Assembly (NCBI RefSeq): GCF_040115645.1
Contig: NW_027096045.1
Coordinates: 496,001 to 560,000 of the forward strand
Source of the DNA: Euwallacea fornicatus
Taxonomy: Eukaryota; Arthropoda; Insecta; Coleoptera; Curculionidae
DNA length: 64,000 nucleotides
Direction: 5' to 3'
In this document: one piece after another, positions 1 to 8,953 of the stretch
Layout: every line of letters starts with the position of its first letter
Position numbering within the stretch: the first letter of the stretch is position 1
Position numbers and translations under genes: made by a program
Notes under the pieces: model-generated
The model's database searches: none
Seen by the model: the letters and a program-made list of their open reading frames with translations, nothing else
Told to the model about the DNA's origin: nothing

Positions 1-1650
1 AATCGTCAATTTGGCTCTAATAGAAGCGGCACTTTTTGGCCAAATCTTATGATTTGGCGTTATCTCGCCAACGCTACAGCCAATTTTGTTCAAATCGTCT
101 CCTTTTGGCAAAATAAGCATAATAAGGCCTTAAACGGCAAATCGTCCATTTGGCTCTAATAGAAGCGGCACTTTTTGGCCAAATCGTACAATTTGGCGAT
201 ATCTCGCCAACGCTACAACCAATTTTGTTCAAATCGTCTCCTTTTGGCAAAATAAGCATAATAAGGCCTTAAACGGCAAATCGTCAATTTGGCTCTAATA
301 GAAGCGGCACTTTTTGGCCAAATCTTATGATTTGGCGATATCTCACAAACGGTACAACCAATTTTGTTCAAATCGTCTCCTTTTGGCAAAATAAGCATAA
401 TAAGGCCTTAAACGGCAAATCGTCAATTTGGCTCTAATAGAAGCGGCACTTTTTGGCCAAATCGTACAATTTGGCGATATCTCGCAAACGGTACAACCAA
501 TTTTGTTCAAATCGTCTCCTTTTGGCAAAATAAGCATAATGAGGCCTTAAACGGCAAATCGTCCATTTGGCTCTAATAGAAGCGGCACTTTTTGGCCAAA
601 TCTTAAGATTTGGCGTTATCTCGCCAACGCTACAGCCAATTTTGTTCAAATCGTCTCCTTTTGGCAAAATAAGCATAATAAGGCCTTAAACGGCAAATCG
701 TCAATTTGGCTCTAATAGAAGCGGCACTTTTTGGCCAAATCGTACAATTTGGTGATATCTCGCAAACGCTACAGCCAATTTTGTTCAAATCGTCTCCTTT
801 TGGCAAAATAAGCATAATAAGGCCTTAAACGGCAAATCGTCAATTTGGCTCTAATAAAAGCGGCACTTTTTGGCCAAATCTTATGATTTGGCGTTATCTC
901 GCCAACGCTACAACCAATTTTGTTCAAATCGTCTCCTTTTGGCAAAATAAGCATAATAAGGCCTTAAACGGCACATCGTCAATTTGGCTCTAATAGAAGC
1001 GGCACTTTTTGGCCAAATCGTACAATTTGGTGATATCTCGCAAACGCTACAGCCAATTTTGTTCAAATCGTCTCCTTTTGGCAAAATAAGCATAATAAGG
1101 CCTTAAACGGCAAATCGTCAATTTGGCTCTAATAGAAGCGGCACTTTTTGGCCAAATCTTACGATTTGGCGTTATCTCGCCAACGCTACAACCAATTTTG
1201 TTCAAATCGTCTCCTTTTGGCAAAATAAGCATAATAAGGCCTTAAACGGCACATCGTCAATTTGGCTCTAATAGAAGCGGCACTTTTTGGCCAAATCTTA
1301 TGATTTGGCGTTATCTCGCCAACGCTACAACCAATTTTGTTCAAATCGTCTCCTTTTGGCAAAATAAGCATAATAAGGCCTTAAACGGCAAATCGTCCAT
1401 TTGGCTCTAATAGAAGCGGCACTTTTTGGCCAAATCTTAAGATTTGGCGTTATCTCGCCAACGCTACAGCCAATTTTGTTCAAATCGTCTCCTTTTGGCA
1501 AAATAAGCATAATAAGGCCTTAAACGGCAAATCGTCAATTTGGCTCTAATAGAAGCGGCACTTTTTGGCCAAATCGTACAATTTGGTGATATCTCGCAAA
1601 CGCTACAGCCAATTTTGTTCAAATCGTCTCCTTTTGGCAAAATAAGCATA
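1..1650 (+). repeat. 139-bp satellite array 1 (continues left of window)
   Basis: About 12 head-to-tail monomers of 139 bp. Each contains the landmarks AATAAGGCCTTAAACGG, GGCTCTAATAGAAGCGGCAC, a dyad starting GGCCAAATC, and CAATTTTGTTCAAATCGTCT. Monomers differ at a few linked sites: the dyad loop (CGTACA, CTTATG, CTTACG or CTTAAG), the following GTTATCTCGCC / GATATCTCGCA stretch, and GCTAC / GGTAC. The roughly 61-codon open frames on the minus strand are by-products of the repeat. 139 is not a multiple of 3, so the frame shifts at each monomer and no long protein can run through. The array begins mid-monomer, so it extends beyond the window. No gene is seen in it. Confidence 0.97.
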
Positions 1651-1964
1651 AGTTATATGGGGATGCTACCATAAGCCACCATACTAAAGAGACGCGGCCC
1701 AGACTTGCTGAGCTTGCAGAATCAAACAATAAAACCACATTGCGCTGGACCTTCGGGACTCACTCTGACAATCGATCGACAGTAATATTCAACTCACGTT
1801 GATTTCATTGTAACTTACCAAAGCTCGTTCTACTGTATTGTTACCGTTATACTTAATAATTCTTGTTAGTGTTGTGTTAACTACAAGTTTATATTAAATC
1901 ATAAAATATAGTAATTGTTTAATTTTTTTTTAAAAAGTCTTCCGAGGAATACGGAAAGATAAGT
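1651..1964 (+). repeat. 5' LTR of A1
   Basis: This 314-bp LTR starts AGTTATATGG and ends GGAAAGATAAGT. The terminal inverted match is AGTTAT versus ACTTAT, with one mismatch. It contains AATAAA at 1728-1733 and ATTAAA at 1893-1898 as possible polyadenylation signals. TCACTCT at 1760-1766 fits the loose insect initiator pattern, but I could not settle the transcription start. A run of nine T's near 1923-1931 distinguishes it from the eight-T LTRs of A2 and A3. Confidence 0.95.
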
Positions 1965-1981
1965 GGCGCAGTCGTACGGAT
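1964..1981 (+). other. Primer-binding site (tRNA-Ser type, variant 3' half)
   Basis: It reads TGGCGCAGTCG followed by TACGGAT and overlaps the last T of the LTR. The first 11 nt are complementary to the tRNA-Ser 3' end including CCA. The next bases differ from the A2 site (GTAGGAT) at three positions, so complementarity to the usual tRNA-Ser T-stem is reduced here. Confidence 0.8.
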
Positions 1982-2071
1982 CAATCACGGAATCAATATT
2001 CAATCGCTGAGTAGTGAACTAACCGTGAGAGACCTTCGTGTAACGTGTACGGTAAAACTGTAGTAAAATCA

Positions 2072-2100
2072 ATGTTTGTGTCGAGCATCGTGCTATTTTG
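2072..2100 (+). CDS. env: env exon 1 of A1 (AUG and start of signal peptide); uORF when unspliced
   Basis: This 29-nt exon begins with ATG at 2072 and ends at the canonical splice donor GTAAGT (2101-2106). It encodes nine mostly hydrophobic codons plus two bases. Joining 2100 to the acceptor at 7232/7233 keeps the env frame open and gives an N-terminal hydrophobic stretch typical of a signal peptide. In unspliced RNA the same ATG reads ten codons and stops at TAA 2102-2104, which lies inside the donor, 36 nt before the gag ATG. The same length, phase and stop position recur in the diverged B1 element. No transcript was seen, so splicing is inferred from sequence. Confidence 0.8.
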
Positions 2101-2106
2101 GTAAGT
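2101..2106 (+). other. Splice donor for env mRNA (GTAAGT)
   Basis: The sequence TTTTG/GTAAGTAC is a consensus 5' splice site located upstream of the gag ATG. It includes the uORF stop TAA. The matching acceptor candidate is ACATTTACAG ending at 7232. Confidence 0.8.
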
Positions 2107-2140
2107 ACAACTGGTTAATAATTTTTGTACAAGATTTTTT

Positions 2141-3451
2141 ATGTCAGAGATTAACGAGGTACTTGAACAGTTTGAATCCCTGAGTATTGATACCCCTTTG
2201 ACAGGCCCTAATTGTAATCGCTCAGTCCCAATTAGAAATCGTAAACTTGTAAGAAACAGTAACGTAAAAATGGTTGAGTTTAAAACTGAGTATTTGAGGT
2301 GTGTCCCAGATTTCGATGGGAGCCCTAATGATCTTGGCCGTTACCTCGGCGTATGTCAATCCTTGATCGATTCCTTTTACGTTGCCCAACAACCCAACCA
2401 CTTCCAAAATACCTTCTTGCTAAATTGTATTATTGGAAAGTTATCTGGGAATGCTAAATTGGTATTGGGAACACAAAACGTCAACAACTGGGAGGAACTA
2501 AAGGAAATTTTGACAAGGCATTTTGCGGATCAGAGGGATGAGGCATGTTTAAACATGGACTTAGTTATGCTTAAACAACGACAAAACGAAACCCCTAACG
2601 AATTTTACGATAGGGTTCTGCATATACTAAACTTGTTATGTTCTTATATTAATGCCCACGAAACTACGGAGATAGGGAAAGCTGTAAAAAAGGATCTATA
2701 CAATAACTTGGCGCTGAAAACATTCCTATCAGGACTAAGAGAGCCCCTAGGAACAGCAATACGCTGTATGCGACCAAAAGATTTGCCAGAAGCATTGCAA
2801 TTTGTAACACAGGAAGACAACACACACTATTTGCAAAATAATAGTAGTGGCAGCAGTAATAATGGCAGTAATAGAGTGCATAATGCAACAAACTCCACAC
2901 CTAGACCTAGGTTCAACCCTAGACCGTCATATACGAATAATCACTCTGGTCAATTTAGACCAGGAGCCCATGTAAATACAGCAGTAAATCATACACCAAG
3001 GCCAACGTATCAGCCATCGCAAGCTAGACAGAATTTCCAACCACCAAGGGTGACTACTAACGTCTTCAAATCGAATCCAAATCAACCCTTGCCAAAACCC
3101 ACACCGATGAGTGTTTCGACGAGGAGAACCGGATTTACGAACAGACAGAATTCGGGAGGTTATTACCCCAATAGGACGTATTTTAATAATCCAAATAGAC
3201 CACCCTATAACCCCGCACAAAATATCATCGCAGAAGAACTTTATAGCACCAGCGTAAACAGGAGTATCGATGACCAAGCTGTCTACGACGAAAAATACCA
3301 TGGCGACCCAAAGGCGAGACGATATGGAAACGAATCCACTGAACAACAGGACGGATCAAGTTACCACGTGGGAAGTCGGTGCGACGCTGCATCTGCAGAT
3401 TATTCTTATAAGAATTTTCTCGAAACTGGCCCAGACGAAAACGAAACATAA
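2141..3451 (+). CDS. gag: Gag polyprotein of A1
   Basis: This 436-residue protein forms the intracellular particle of the element. Residues about 44-230 hold the capsid-like part, with the conserved blocks FDGSPNDLGRYL, CIIGKLSGNAKLVLGTQ and FADQRDEACLN, which are shared almost unchanged with the B1 Gag. The C-terminal third is rich in Asn, Arg, Pro and Ser and presumably binds RNA. No CCHC zinc knuckle is present, as is usual for errantiviruses. A PTPMSVSTRRTG block near residue 324 is shared with B1 (PTPMSMSTRRTG). The first ATG of the frame is used as start; it lies 40 bases past the env splice donor. The 3' end overlaps pol by 40 nt in the -1 frame, so a fraction of ribosomes should make Gag-Pol. 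Confidence 0.95.
   Translation: MSEINEVLEQFESLSIDTPLTGPNCNRSVPIRNRKLVRNSNVKMVEFKTEYLRCVPDFDGSPNDLGRYLGVCQSLIDSFYVAQQPNHFQNTFLLNCIIGKLSGNAKLVLGTQNVNNWEELKEILTRHFADQRDEACLNMDLVMLKQRQNETPNEFYDRVLHILNLLCSYINAHETTEIGKAVKKDLYNNLALKTFLSGLREPLGTAIRCMRPKDLPEALQFVTQEDNTHYLQNNSSGSSNNGSNRVHNATNSTPRPRFNPRPSYTNNHSGQFRPGAHVNTAVNHTPRPTYQPSQARQNFQPPRVTTNVFKSNPNQPLPKPTPMSVSTRRTGFTNRQNSGGYYPNRTYFNNPNRPPYNPAQNIIAEELYSTSVNRSIDDQAVYDEKYHGDPKARRYGNESTEQQDGSSYHVGSRCDAASADYSYKNFLETGPDENET
3412..3418 (+). promoter_or_regulatory. Candidate -1 frameshift site of A1 (G AAT TTT)
   Basis: In the gag frame the bases read G AAT TTT C. The pol frame has a stop at 3409-3411 and opens at 3412, so slippage must occur between 3412 and the gag stop at 3451. 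The homologous site in B1 is the canonical A AAT TTT. Here the first base is G, a non-standard heptamer. No pseudoknot was modelled. Confidence 0.65.
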
Positions 3452-6400
3452 AACCAAAGATAATAACACTGAATAACACCGAGGGCAGTGAACTAAATTA
3501 TATTACTTTTCCTGAACACAATCTTAAATTTTTAATTGATAGTGGTGCAAGTAAATCATTTATAAACCCGGAAGCTGCTAGGAAGATAGCTCCGAACCAA
3601 ATTAAAAAAGACCCTTTTATAGTTTCAACCGCATTACAACAATCAGCCCATGAATTTAGTACAACGATACCAGCTTCGGAAATTTTCAAATTACCCCGAT
3701 ACACTTTGCTGAAATTTTATTTGTTTAAATTTCATGGAACCTTTGATGGATTGTTGGGATTAGATAATTTGAAACTGTTAGAAGCCCAATTAGATTTTCG
3801 GAAAAATAAAATGGTTACCCCTTATGCCACTATACCATTCCAAACGTATTGGACAAATGTACAGAATAACCATATAGAAATGGAACCAAGGATAGAAAAA
3901 GTAGTTAGAATTGAAACAAATATCCGAGATGGAGAGGTATTGATTGATTATCGGAAGATAAATGGATGTGAAATCCCAAGTTGTATAACAAAGACGAAAG
4001 ATGGTCACGCTTTAGTCGTGATAAGAAATAGATCATGCCAAGCAAAGATAATAGATTTAACCCGACCATTCGATGTCGAGGCGTTAGACAAAGGAATATT
4101 AGAGCATGAAATAATTGATGTAAATACAATGGATACCCATCGAGGGAGGAAATTGGAAACATCGCAGATTAGGACTAATCATCTTAATCGAGAAGAGAAG
4201 AAAGAAATTCTACGATTATGTACCGAATTTTCGGACATATTCTATCAAGAAGGCATACCTTTGACGTTTACTAGTCAAACAAAGCATGCTATCAAGACAA
4301 CTGATGAACAGCCAGTGTACGTAAAGTCGTACAGGTACCCCTTCATACATAAAGAAGAAGTTAGGAGCCAAATAGATAAAATGTTGGACCAGGGAATCAT
4401 TAGACATAGCAGTTCACCTTGGTCAGCCCCAATCTGGGTAGTTCCTAAGAAGATGGATGCGTCTGGAAAACGCAAATGGAGAGTCTGCGTGGATTACCGC
4501 AAACTCAATGAGAAAACTATCGACGACAAATACCCTTTACCCAATATAACTGATATACTGGATAAACTGGGGAAGTGTCAGTATTTTTCGACCCTTGATT
4601 TGGCGAGTGGTTTCCACCAAATTGAGATGAGGGAACAAGATATACCAAAGACGGCGTTTAGTACCGAAGGAGGGCATTATGAATATACCCGAATGCCCTT
4701 CGGATTAAAAAACGCACCTGCGACCTTCCAAAGAGCAATGGATGGAATTTTGAGCGGATTGCAGAATGAAAGGTGTCTAGTGTATCTTGACGACATAATC
4801 ATTTACTCAACATCCTTACAAGAGCACTTGGAAAATTTAAGAGCAGTCTTTAATCGACTTAGAAAATCCAATTTCAAGGTCCAACTCGACAAGAGTGAAT
4901 TTTTGAGGAAGGAAGTAAATTATTTGGGACATATTATAACCCCAGAAGGAGTTCGACCTAACCCGGAAAAAGTGAAAGTAGTAAAAAATTACCCGATTCC
5001 AGGAACCCCAAAGCAAATTAAAGGATTCCTTGGCTTGGTGGGATACTACAGGAAATTCATTAATAACTTTGCGCAGTTGACCAAACCTCTAACTAAATGT
5101 CTCAAGAAAGGAGCGAAAATTGAACATAATGAAGAATTTGTTAAATCTTTTGAGACCTGTAAAGAAATATTAATGAATGAACCTATCTTACAATATCCCG
5201 ACCTCTCAAAGCCTTTTAACCTCACCTGTGACGCCAGTAATGTCGCATTAGGAGCAATTTTGTCACAAGGCCCTATTGGACAAGACTTGCCAGTGGCGTA
5301 CGCCTCACGCACATTAAACGAATCCGAACAAAATTATTCTACGATAGAAAAGGAGTGTTTGTGTTTAGTTTGGGCAACGAAGTATTTCAGGCCCTACCTG
5401 TATGGTAACAAATTTAATATAGTCACTGATCATAAGCCGTTACAATGGCTATTTAACTTGAAAGACCCTTCGTCCAAATTACTAAGGTGGCGAATTAAGC
5501 TGGAAGAATACGACTATAGAATCATTTATAAAAAGGGAAAACTAAATACGAATGCCGATGCGTTGAGTCGCGTGGAAATTCACACGAAAGAAACGAACGG
5601 ATTTCAAGAGTTAGTGCGATATATGGAGGACTTCAACAGAGATTTGGAACAAGCGGGTACGAGTGGACAAACAAGAAATGAACCGGATAACCTATCAATG
5701 ATAGTTGAACCAGATACAGAGGCAAAAAATACAGAAACGATGGAAGAACCAACCCCAATGGATGAAAATGAAACTGTACATACAAACGAGGAACAAGATC
5801 CTATCGTAGGAGTTCCAATTGTAGAATCAGCTGTTAACTATGGAGCCAATCAGGTGATTGTGTCACGAGTATTGCATACACCTGCAAAATTAAAGAAATT
5901 AGAACTATTTGGGAAAAAACGAAGATACTTACTACAATTGCCAGATGATGACTTCGATCACTATTTAATGAAGTTTGTCATAGAGAATGTGGCCCCAGGA
6001 AAACTGTATTCCCTTTACTTCGAAAGTCCAGATATTTACCCTAAATTTTGTGAAACTATACGTAAAAATTTTAAATGGCCATCGCTCAAATTCAAGCGAT
6101 GCCTAACAAAATTAATAGATGTCGAAGAAAAAGCAGATATACCTGAAATCATACAGGCTTATCATGAGAGCAAAACAAACCATAGGGGCATAGAAGAGAC
6201 AGAGCAGAGAATAAAAGCCAAATATTACTGGCCAAACATAAGAGATACAGTACAAAATTACCTGGAACAATGTGAAATTTGCCAGCGTAGTAAATACGAA
6301 AGGAACCCCATTAAGACGAAGTACAACATCACGCCTACAGCTGCAAAGCCTTTCGAAATTGTCCACATAGACACATACACATTAGAAAAGACAAAGTTTC

Positions 6401-7176
6401 TAACTATTGTGGATAGTTTTTCGAAATTTGCCCAAGCCTATGTTTTGGATTCAATGATGGCAACTGAAGTAGCGGACAATTTAATAACTTTCTTCTCCCA
6501 TTTTGGAGTGCCAATTCAAATAATCGCTGACAATGGGACAGAATTTAAGAATACAGTAATTGCCGAACTTTTAAGAAGCCATAAAGTAGAAACGCATTTC
6601 TGCACGCCAGATCATCCCCAATCGAATGGAATTGTGGAGAGATTCCACTCAACAATAGCAGAACACGTAAGATTGCTGAACAACCAAGGTCAAGAAGAGA
6701 CACCCATCAAACAGAAGGTCAAGTACGCCGTGTTAGCATACAACAATTCAATTCATTCAACAACGGGATACAAACCAATGGAAATTGTGAACGGACACCT
6801 AGGAAGTGAGGATCCATTCAACATCACTATGAATGAAAATTTAATGACCAACTATGTAACTGAACACAAAGCAAGGACGAAATTGTTGTACGGAGAAATG
6901 AATAGGCGAATGACCGAGGCTAAAGTACGCTTAATGGAAAAGAGAAATGTAAATCGGGACGACCCAACGATGTTTGAAGAAGGAGATGACGTGCGTGAAA
7001 GAATAAAGAATCCTAGACAAAAATTAGGAGACAAATTTAAAGCATGTGCAAAAGCGGAAATTGTAAATAGAGAAAGGAAATTTGTCGAAAATCAGTCTGG
7101 AAGGAAAGTGAACATAGACAATCTAAAACGGCCCAGCCGTCACAAATGTATTAATCCAAGTAGAAATAAGGAGTAA
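3412..7176 (+). CDS. pol: Pol polyprotein of A1 (PR-RT-RNase H-IN), expressed by -1 frameshift
   Basis: The frame is open for 1254 codons from 3412; no ATG is needed if it is made as Gag-Pol. The aspartic protease motif DSGAS is at about residue 43. Reverse transcriptase has the LDLASGFHQIEM and MPFGLKNAPATFQ blocks and the YLDD catalytic motif at 4783-4794 (residue 458). RNase H follows (CDASNVALGA about residue 606, then YSTIEKE and TDHKPL). Integrase has the HHCC zinc finger (first His about residue 918, then CEIC) and a DD35E core: Asp at 6370, Asp at 6529 and Glu at 6637, with exactly 35 residues between the last two. The C-terminal tail ends near VNIDNLKRP. Every catalytic residue looked for is present. 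The env frame follows in the same register after the TAA at 7174-7176. Confidence 0.95.
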   Translation, partial: EFSRNWPRRKRNIKPKIITLNNTEGSELNYITFPEHNLKFLIDSGASKSFINPEAARKIAPNQIKKDPFIVSTALQQSAHEFSTTIPASEIFKLPRYTLLKFYLFKFHGTFDGLLGLDNLKLLEAQLDFRKNKMVTPYATIPFQTYWTNVQNNHIEMEPRIEKVVRIETNIRDGEVLIDYRKINGCEIPSCITKTKDGHALVVIRNRSCQAKIIDLTRPFDVEALDKGILEHEIIDVNTMDTHRGRKLETSQIRTNHLNREEKKEILRLCTEFSDIFYQEGIPLTFTSQTKHAIKTTDEQPVYVKSYRYPFIHKEEVRSQIDKMLDQGIIRHSSSPWSAPIWVVPKKMDASGKRKWRVCVDYRKLNEKTIDDKYPLPNITDILDKLGKCQYFSTLDLASGFHQIEMREQDIPKTAFSTEGGHYEYTRMPFGLKNAPATFQRAMDGILSGLQNERCLVYLDDIIIYSTSLQEHLENLRAVFNRLRKSNFKVQLDKSEFLRKEVNYLGHIITPEGVRPNPEKVKVVKNYPIPGTPKQIKGFLGLVGYYRKFINNFAQLTKPLTKCLKKGAKIEHNEEFVKSFETCKEILMNEPILQYPDLSKPFNLTCDASNVALGAILSQGPIGQDLPVAYASRTLNESEQNYSTIEKECLCLVWATKYFRPYLYGNKFNIVTDHKPLQWLFNLKDPSSKLLRWRIKLEEYDYRIIYKKGKLNTNADALSRVEIHTKETNGFQELVRYMEDFNRDLEQAGTSGQTRNEPDNLSMIVEPDTEAKNTETMEEPTPMDENETVHTNEEQDPIVGVPIVESAVNYGANQVIVSRVLHTPAKLKKLELFGKKRRYLLQLPDDDFDHYLMKFVIENVAPGKLYSLYFESPDIYPKFCETIRKNFKWPSLKFKRCLTKLIDVEEKADIPEIIQAYHESKTNHRGIEETEQRIKAKYYWPNIRDTVQNYLEQCEICQRSKYERNPIKTKYNITPTAAKPFEIVHIDTYTLEKTKFLTIVDSFSKFAQAYVLDSMMATEVADNLITFFSHFGVPIQIIADNGTEFKNTVIAELLRSHKVETHFCTPDHPQSNGIVERFHSTIAEHVRLLNNQGQEETPIKQKVKYAVLAYNNSIHSTTGYKPMEIVNGHLGSEDPFNITMNENLMTNYVTEHKARTKLLYGEMNRRMTEAKVRLMEKRNVNRDDPTMFEEGDDVRERIKNPRQKLGDKFKACAKAEIVNRERKFVENQSGRKVNIDNLKRPSRHKCINPSRNKE

Positions 7177-7222
7177 ATTAGACTCAAACCAAACCATGTA
7201 CATATAAGTAAACGAAGGAAAA

Positions 7223-7232
7223 ACATTTACAG
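7223..7232 (+). other. Splice acceptor for env mRNA
   Basis: ACATTTACAG ends at 7232. Its pyrimidine tract is weak. Use of this AG joins env in phase with the 29-nt leader exon. A second AG (CTAG ending 7240) lies nearby, but it would lose eight bases and break the phase. Confidence 0.65.
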
Positions 7233-8931
7233 CATCCTAGTCACGGGACAAGCTAGGGATGTCACACTGTTGGAACTCAAGGGAAATCCGGGAATGTTAC
7301 CGCTAGAACTGGGAAAGGCAGTATTGATTGATGGAAGCCACAGTTTCATTCATTACAACGATTTAAGACCAGTAGCAGAACAACTAGAAGAGCTGAGAAG
7401 AAAAATAAATAATTTGACCAGCAATTGGGAAACGACAACACATCCAAGCCCTTATAAGAATGAGCTCCGCAATTTTTACGAGATCATGAAGGCAATACAG
7501 GAACAAGTTGAAAACCGCTTTTACCGAATATTTCCTAAAACAAATCGACCAAAGCGAGGAATCGTGGATGGATTAGGAGCAGTGTTCAAAGCGATAACGG
7601 GAAATTTGGACGCAGAAGATGGTCAAAAATACGACAAATTAATTAGAGAATTACGTGCGAAACAAAGGCTCACTCAAACTCAAGTTGTAACTCAAGGAAG
7701 AATGACAGTGTTGGCTTTAGAAAGGTTTAACAAAACGCTAAAACAGCTTTACGACAATGATAGAATACTGGAGGAAAAATTGAAAGAAATTGTACCTTAT
7801 ATCAAGGATGTGATCGACGATAGAAATTGTTCCTTTTTGAAGGAAATTGTCAACGAAATAATTGATATGTACGAGATAATCAACACCATCCTACAAGATG
7901 TCGAAAACTCGTTGGTATTTGCAAGATTAAATACCATGCACCCAAGCATAATGGACCAAAGGGATCTACTCACTGCACTCACGGAGTTAAGCAACGACAT
8001 AGGAAGGACCAATCTACCACTACCTATAACTTTGGAAAATATAGTTAAATACGAAGAAATAACAAAACTGGAGTGTTTCCTATCGGACTATCGAATCACG
8101 TACATTTTACACATTCCTACTGTTCAGAATCTGCAATTTTCTTATTACCATTTGTATTCTATTCCCGTTTACATTCAGGGTCAGTTTAGGGCAATCATAC
8201 CTAAAGGGAAGTACCTTGTAAAGAGCCAGTTGTACCACGCGTACTTTCACCGCGAGTGTCGTAAATTAAAGCCAGAACTATACTTGTGCTATGAAACAGA
8301 CTTAACGGGAAATCAGCCAGAAACCCCTTGTGAAATACAGTTAATAAACTTAGTGAAAAATCCTTCGAACTGTACTCAAACGTTAATAAAAATAGACAGA
8401 ATAATTTTAAATAGGTTAGATGTGTCAGATAAATGGATTGTAATAAGTCCTACAGAAGAAATAGCCCAGCTAACGTGCCAAAATAGACAAACAGAAGCCA
8501 AAACCTTGCACGGGACATATCTATACGAAATTCCAAAGGGATGTAAGTTAAGCATCGGGAACCAGCAGGCAACGAATACCATGAGGATCATGGAAAACAC
8601 TCTGAAGCCCATTTTGCTACCTAAAATTATCACGGACGTTCCACCCCGACAGAACTTAAACTTGAGCATTCACCTACCCGAGCTCGAGTTAGATGACCTG
8701 CATAAGCTAAAACATGAAGTTTATGAGGAGCAGGAAAGCGGCAGCTGGACGGACAACGACCTCTACACACCCCCTAGTGTGTGGACATTACTAATGTATA
8801 TTATAATTATAGGAGCAATGGCAGCTTTAACATGGAAAAAGTTGTTGCAACCCCGACTGAGGAATCGGAGTCAGAAGAACAACCAGTCAAATGAAGAGCC
8901 AATAGAAGTTCCACTCCCTCGGCTAGCCTAG
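7233..8931 (+). CDS. env: Envelope glycoprotein of A1, exon 2
   Basis: With the 29-nt exon 1 this gives a 575-residue class I-like envelope protein. The unspliced frame offers only a TTG at 7270, which supports the spliced start. A furin-type site RPKR ends at 7557 and is followed by the hydrophobic GIVDGLGAVFKAITGNLD block, the fusion-peptide region of insect errantivirus and baculovirus-F-like Env proteins. A transmembrane segment lies at about 8779-8835 (VWTLLMYIIII and on), with a short basic cytoplasmic tail of about 30 residues. Several NxS/T glycosylation sites and paired cysteines occur in the large subunit. The product should act at the cell surface or in vesicles to allow spread between cells. 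The reading frame is intact. Its role in infection is known for gypsy-type relatives, not shown here. Confidence 0.92.
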
Positions 8932-8943
8932 GAGTTCCATCTC

Positions 8944-8953
8944 AGAGGGGAGG
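8944..8953 (+). other. Polypurine tract of A1
   Basis: AGAGGGGAGG sits directly against the 3' LTR and is the expected primer for plus-strand DNA synthesis. It is identical in A2, A3 and A4. Confidence 0.9.

Noticed and set aside
1..1650. CRISPR-like array of direct repeats
   Set aside because: The units are contiguous 139-bp tandem monomers without unique spacers or cas genes; this is a eukaryotic satellite.
2927..3346. 139-codon minus-strand frame opposite gag (with equivalents at 41906-42325 and 52195-52614)
   Set aside because: It is a shadow of the Asn/Pro/Arg-rich gag coding strand. It is absent as such from the diverged B1 element and shows no recognisable domain.
3270..3476. 68-codon plus-strand frame overlapping the end of gag
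   Set aside because: It lies in a third frame over the gag C-terminus and is not conserved in B1; the -1 pol frame explains the overlap.
3706..3708. TTG as the pol start codon
   Set aside because: The frame is open upstream to 3412 and includes the protease DSGAS motif, so pol is made by frameshift from gag.
7270..7272. TTG as the env start codon
   Set aside because: Non-AUG initiation is unnecessary, because a conserved leader exon supplies an in-phase AUG and signal peptide in both families.
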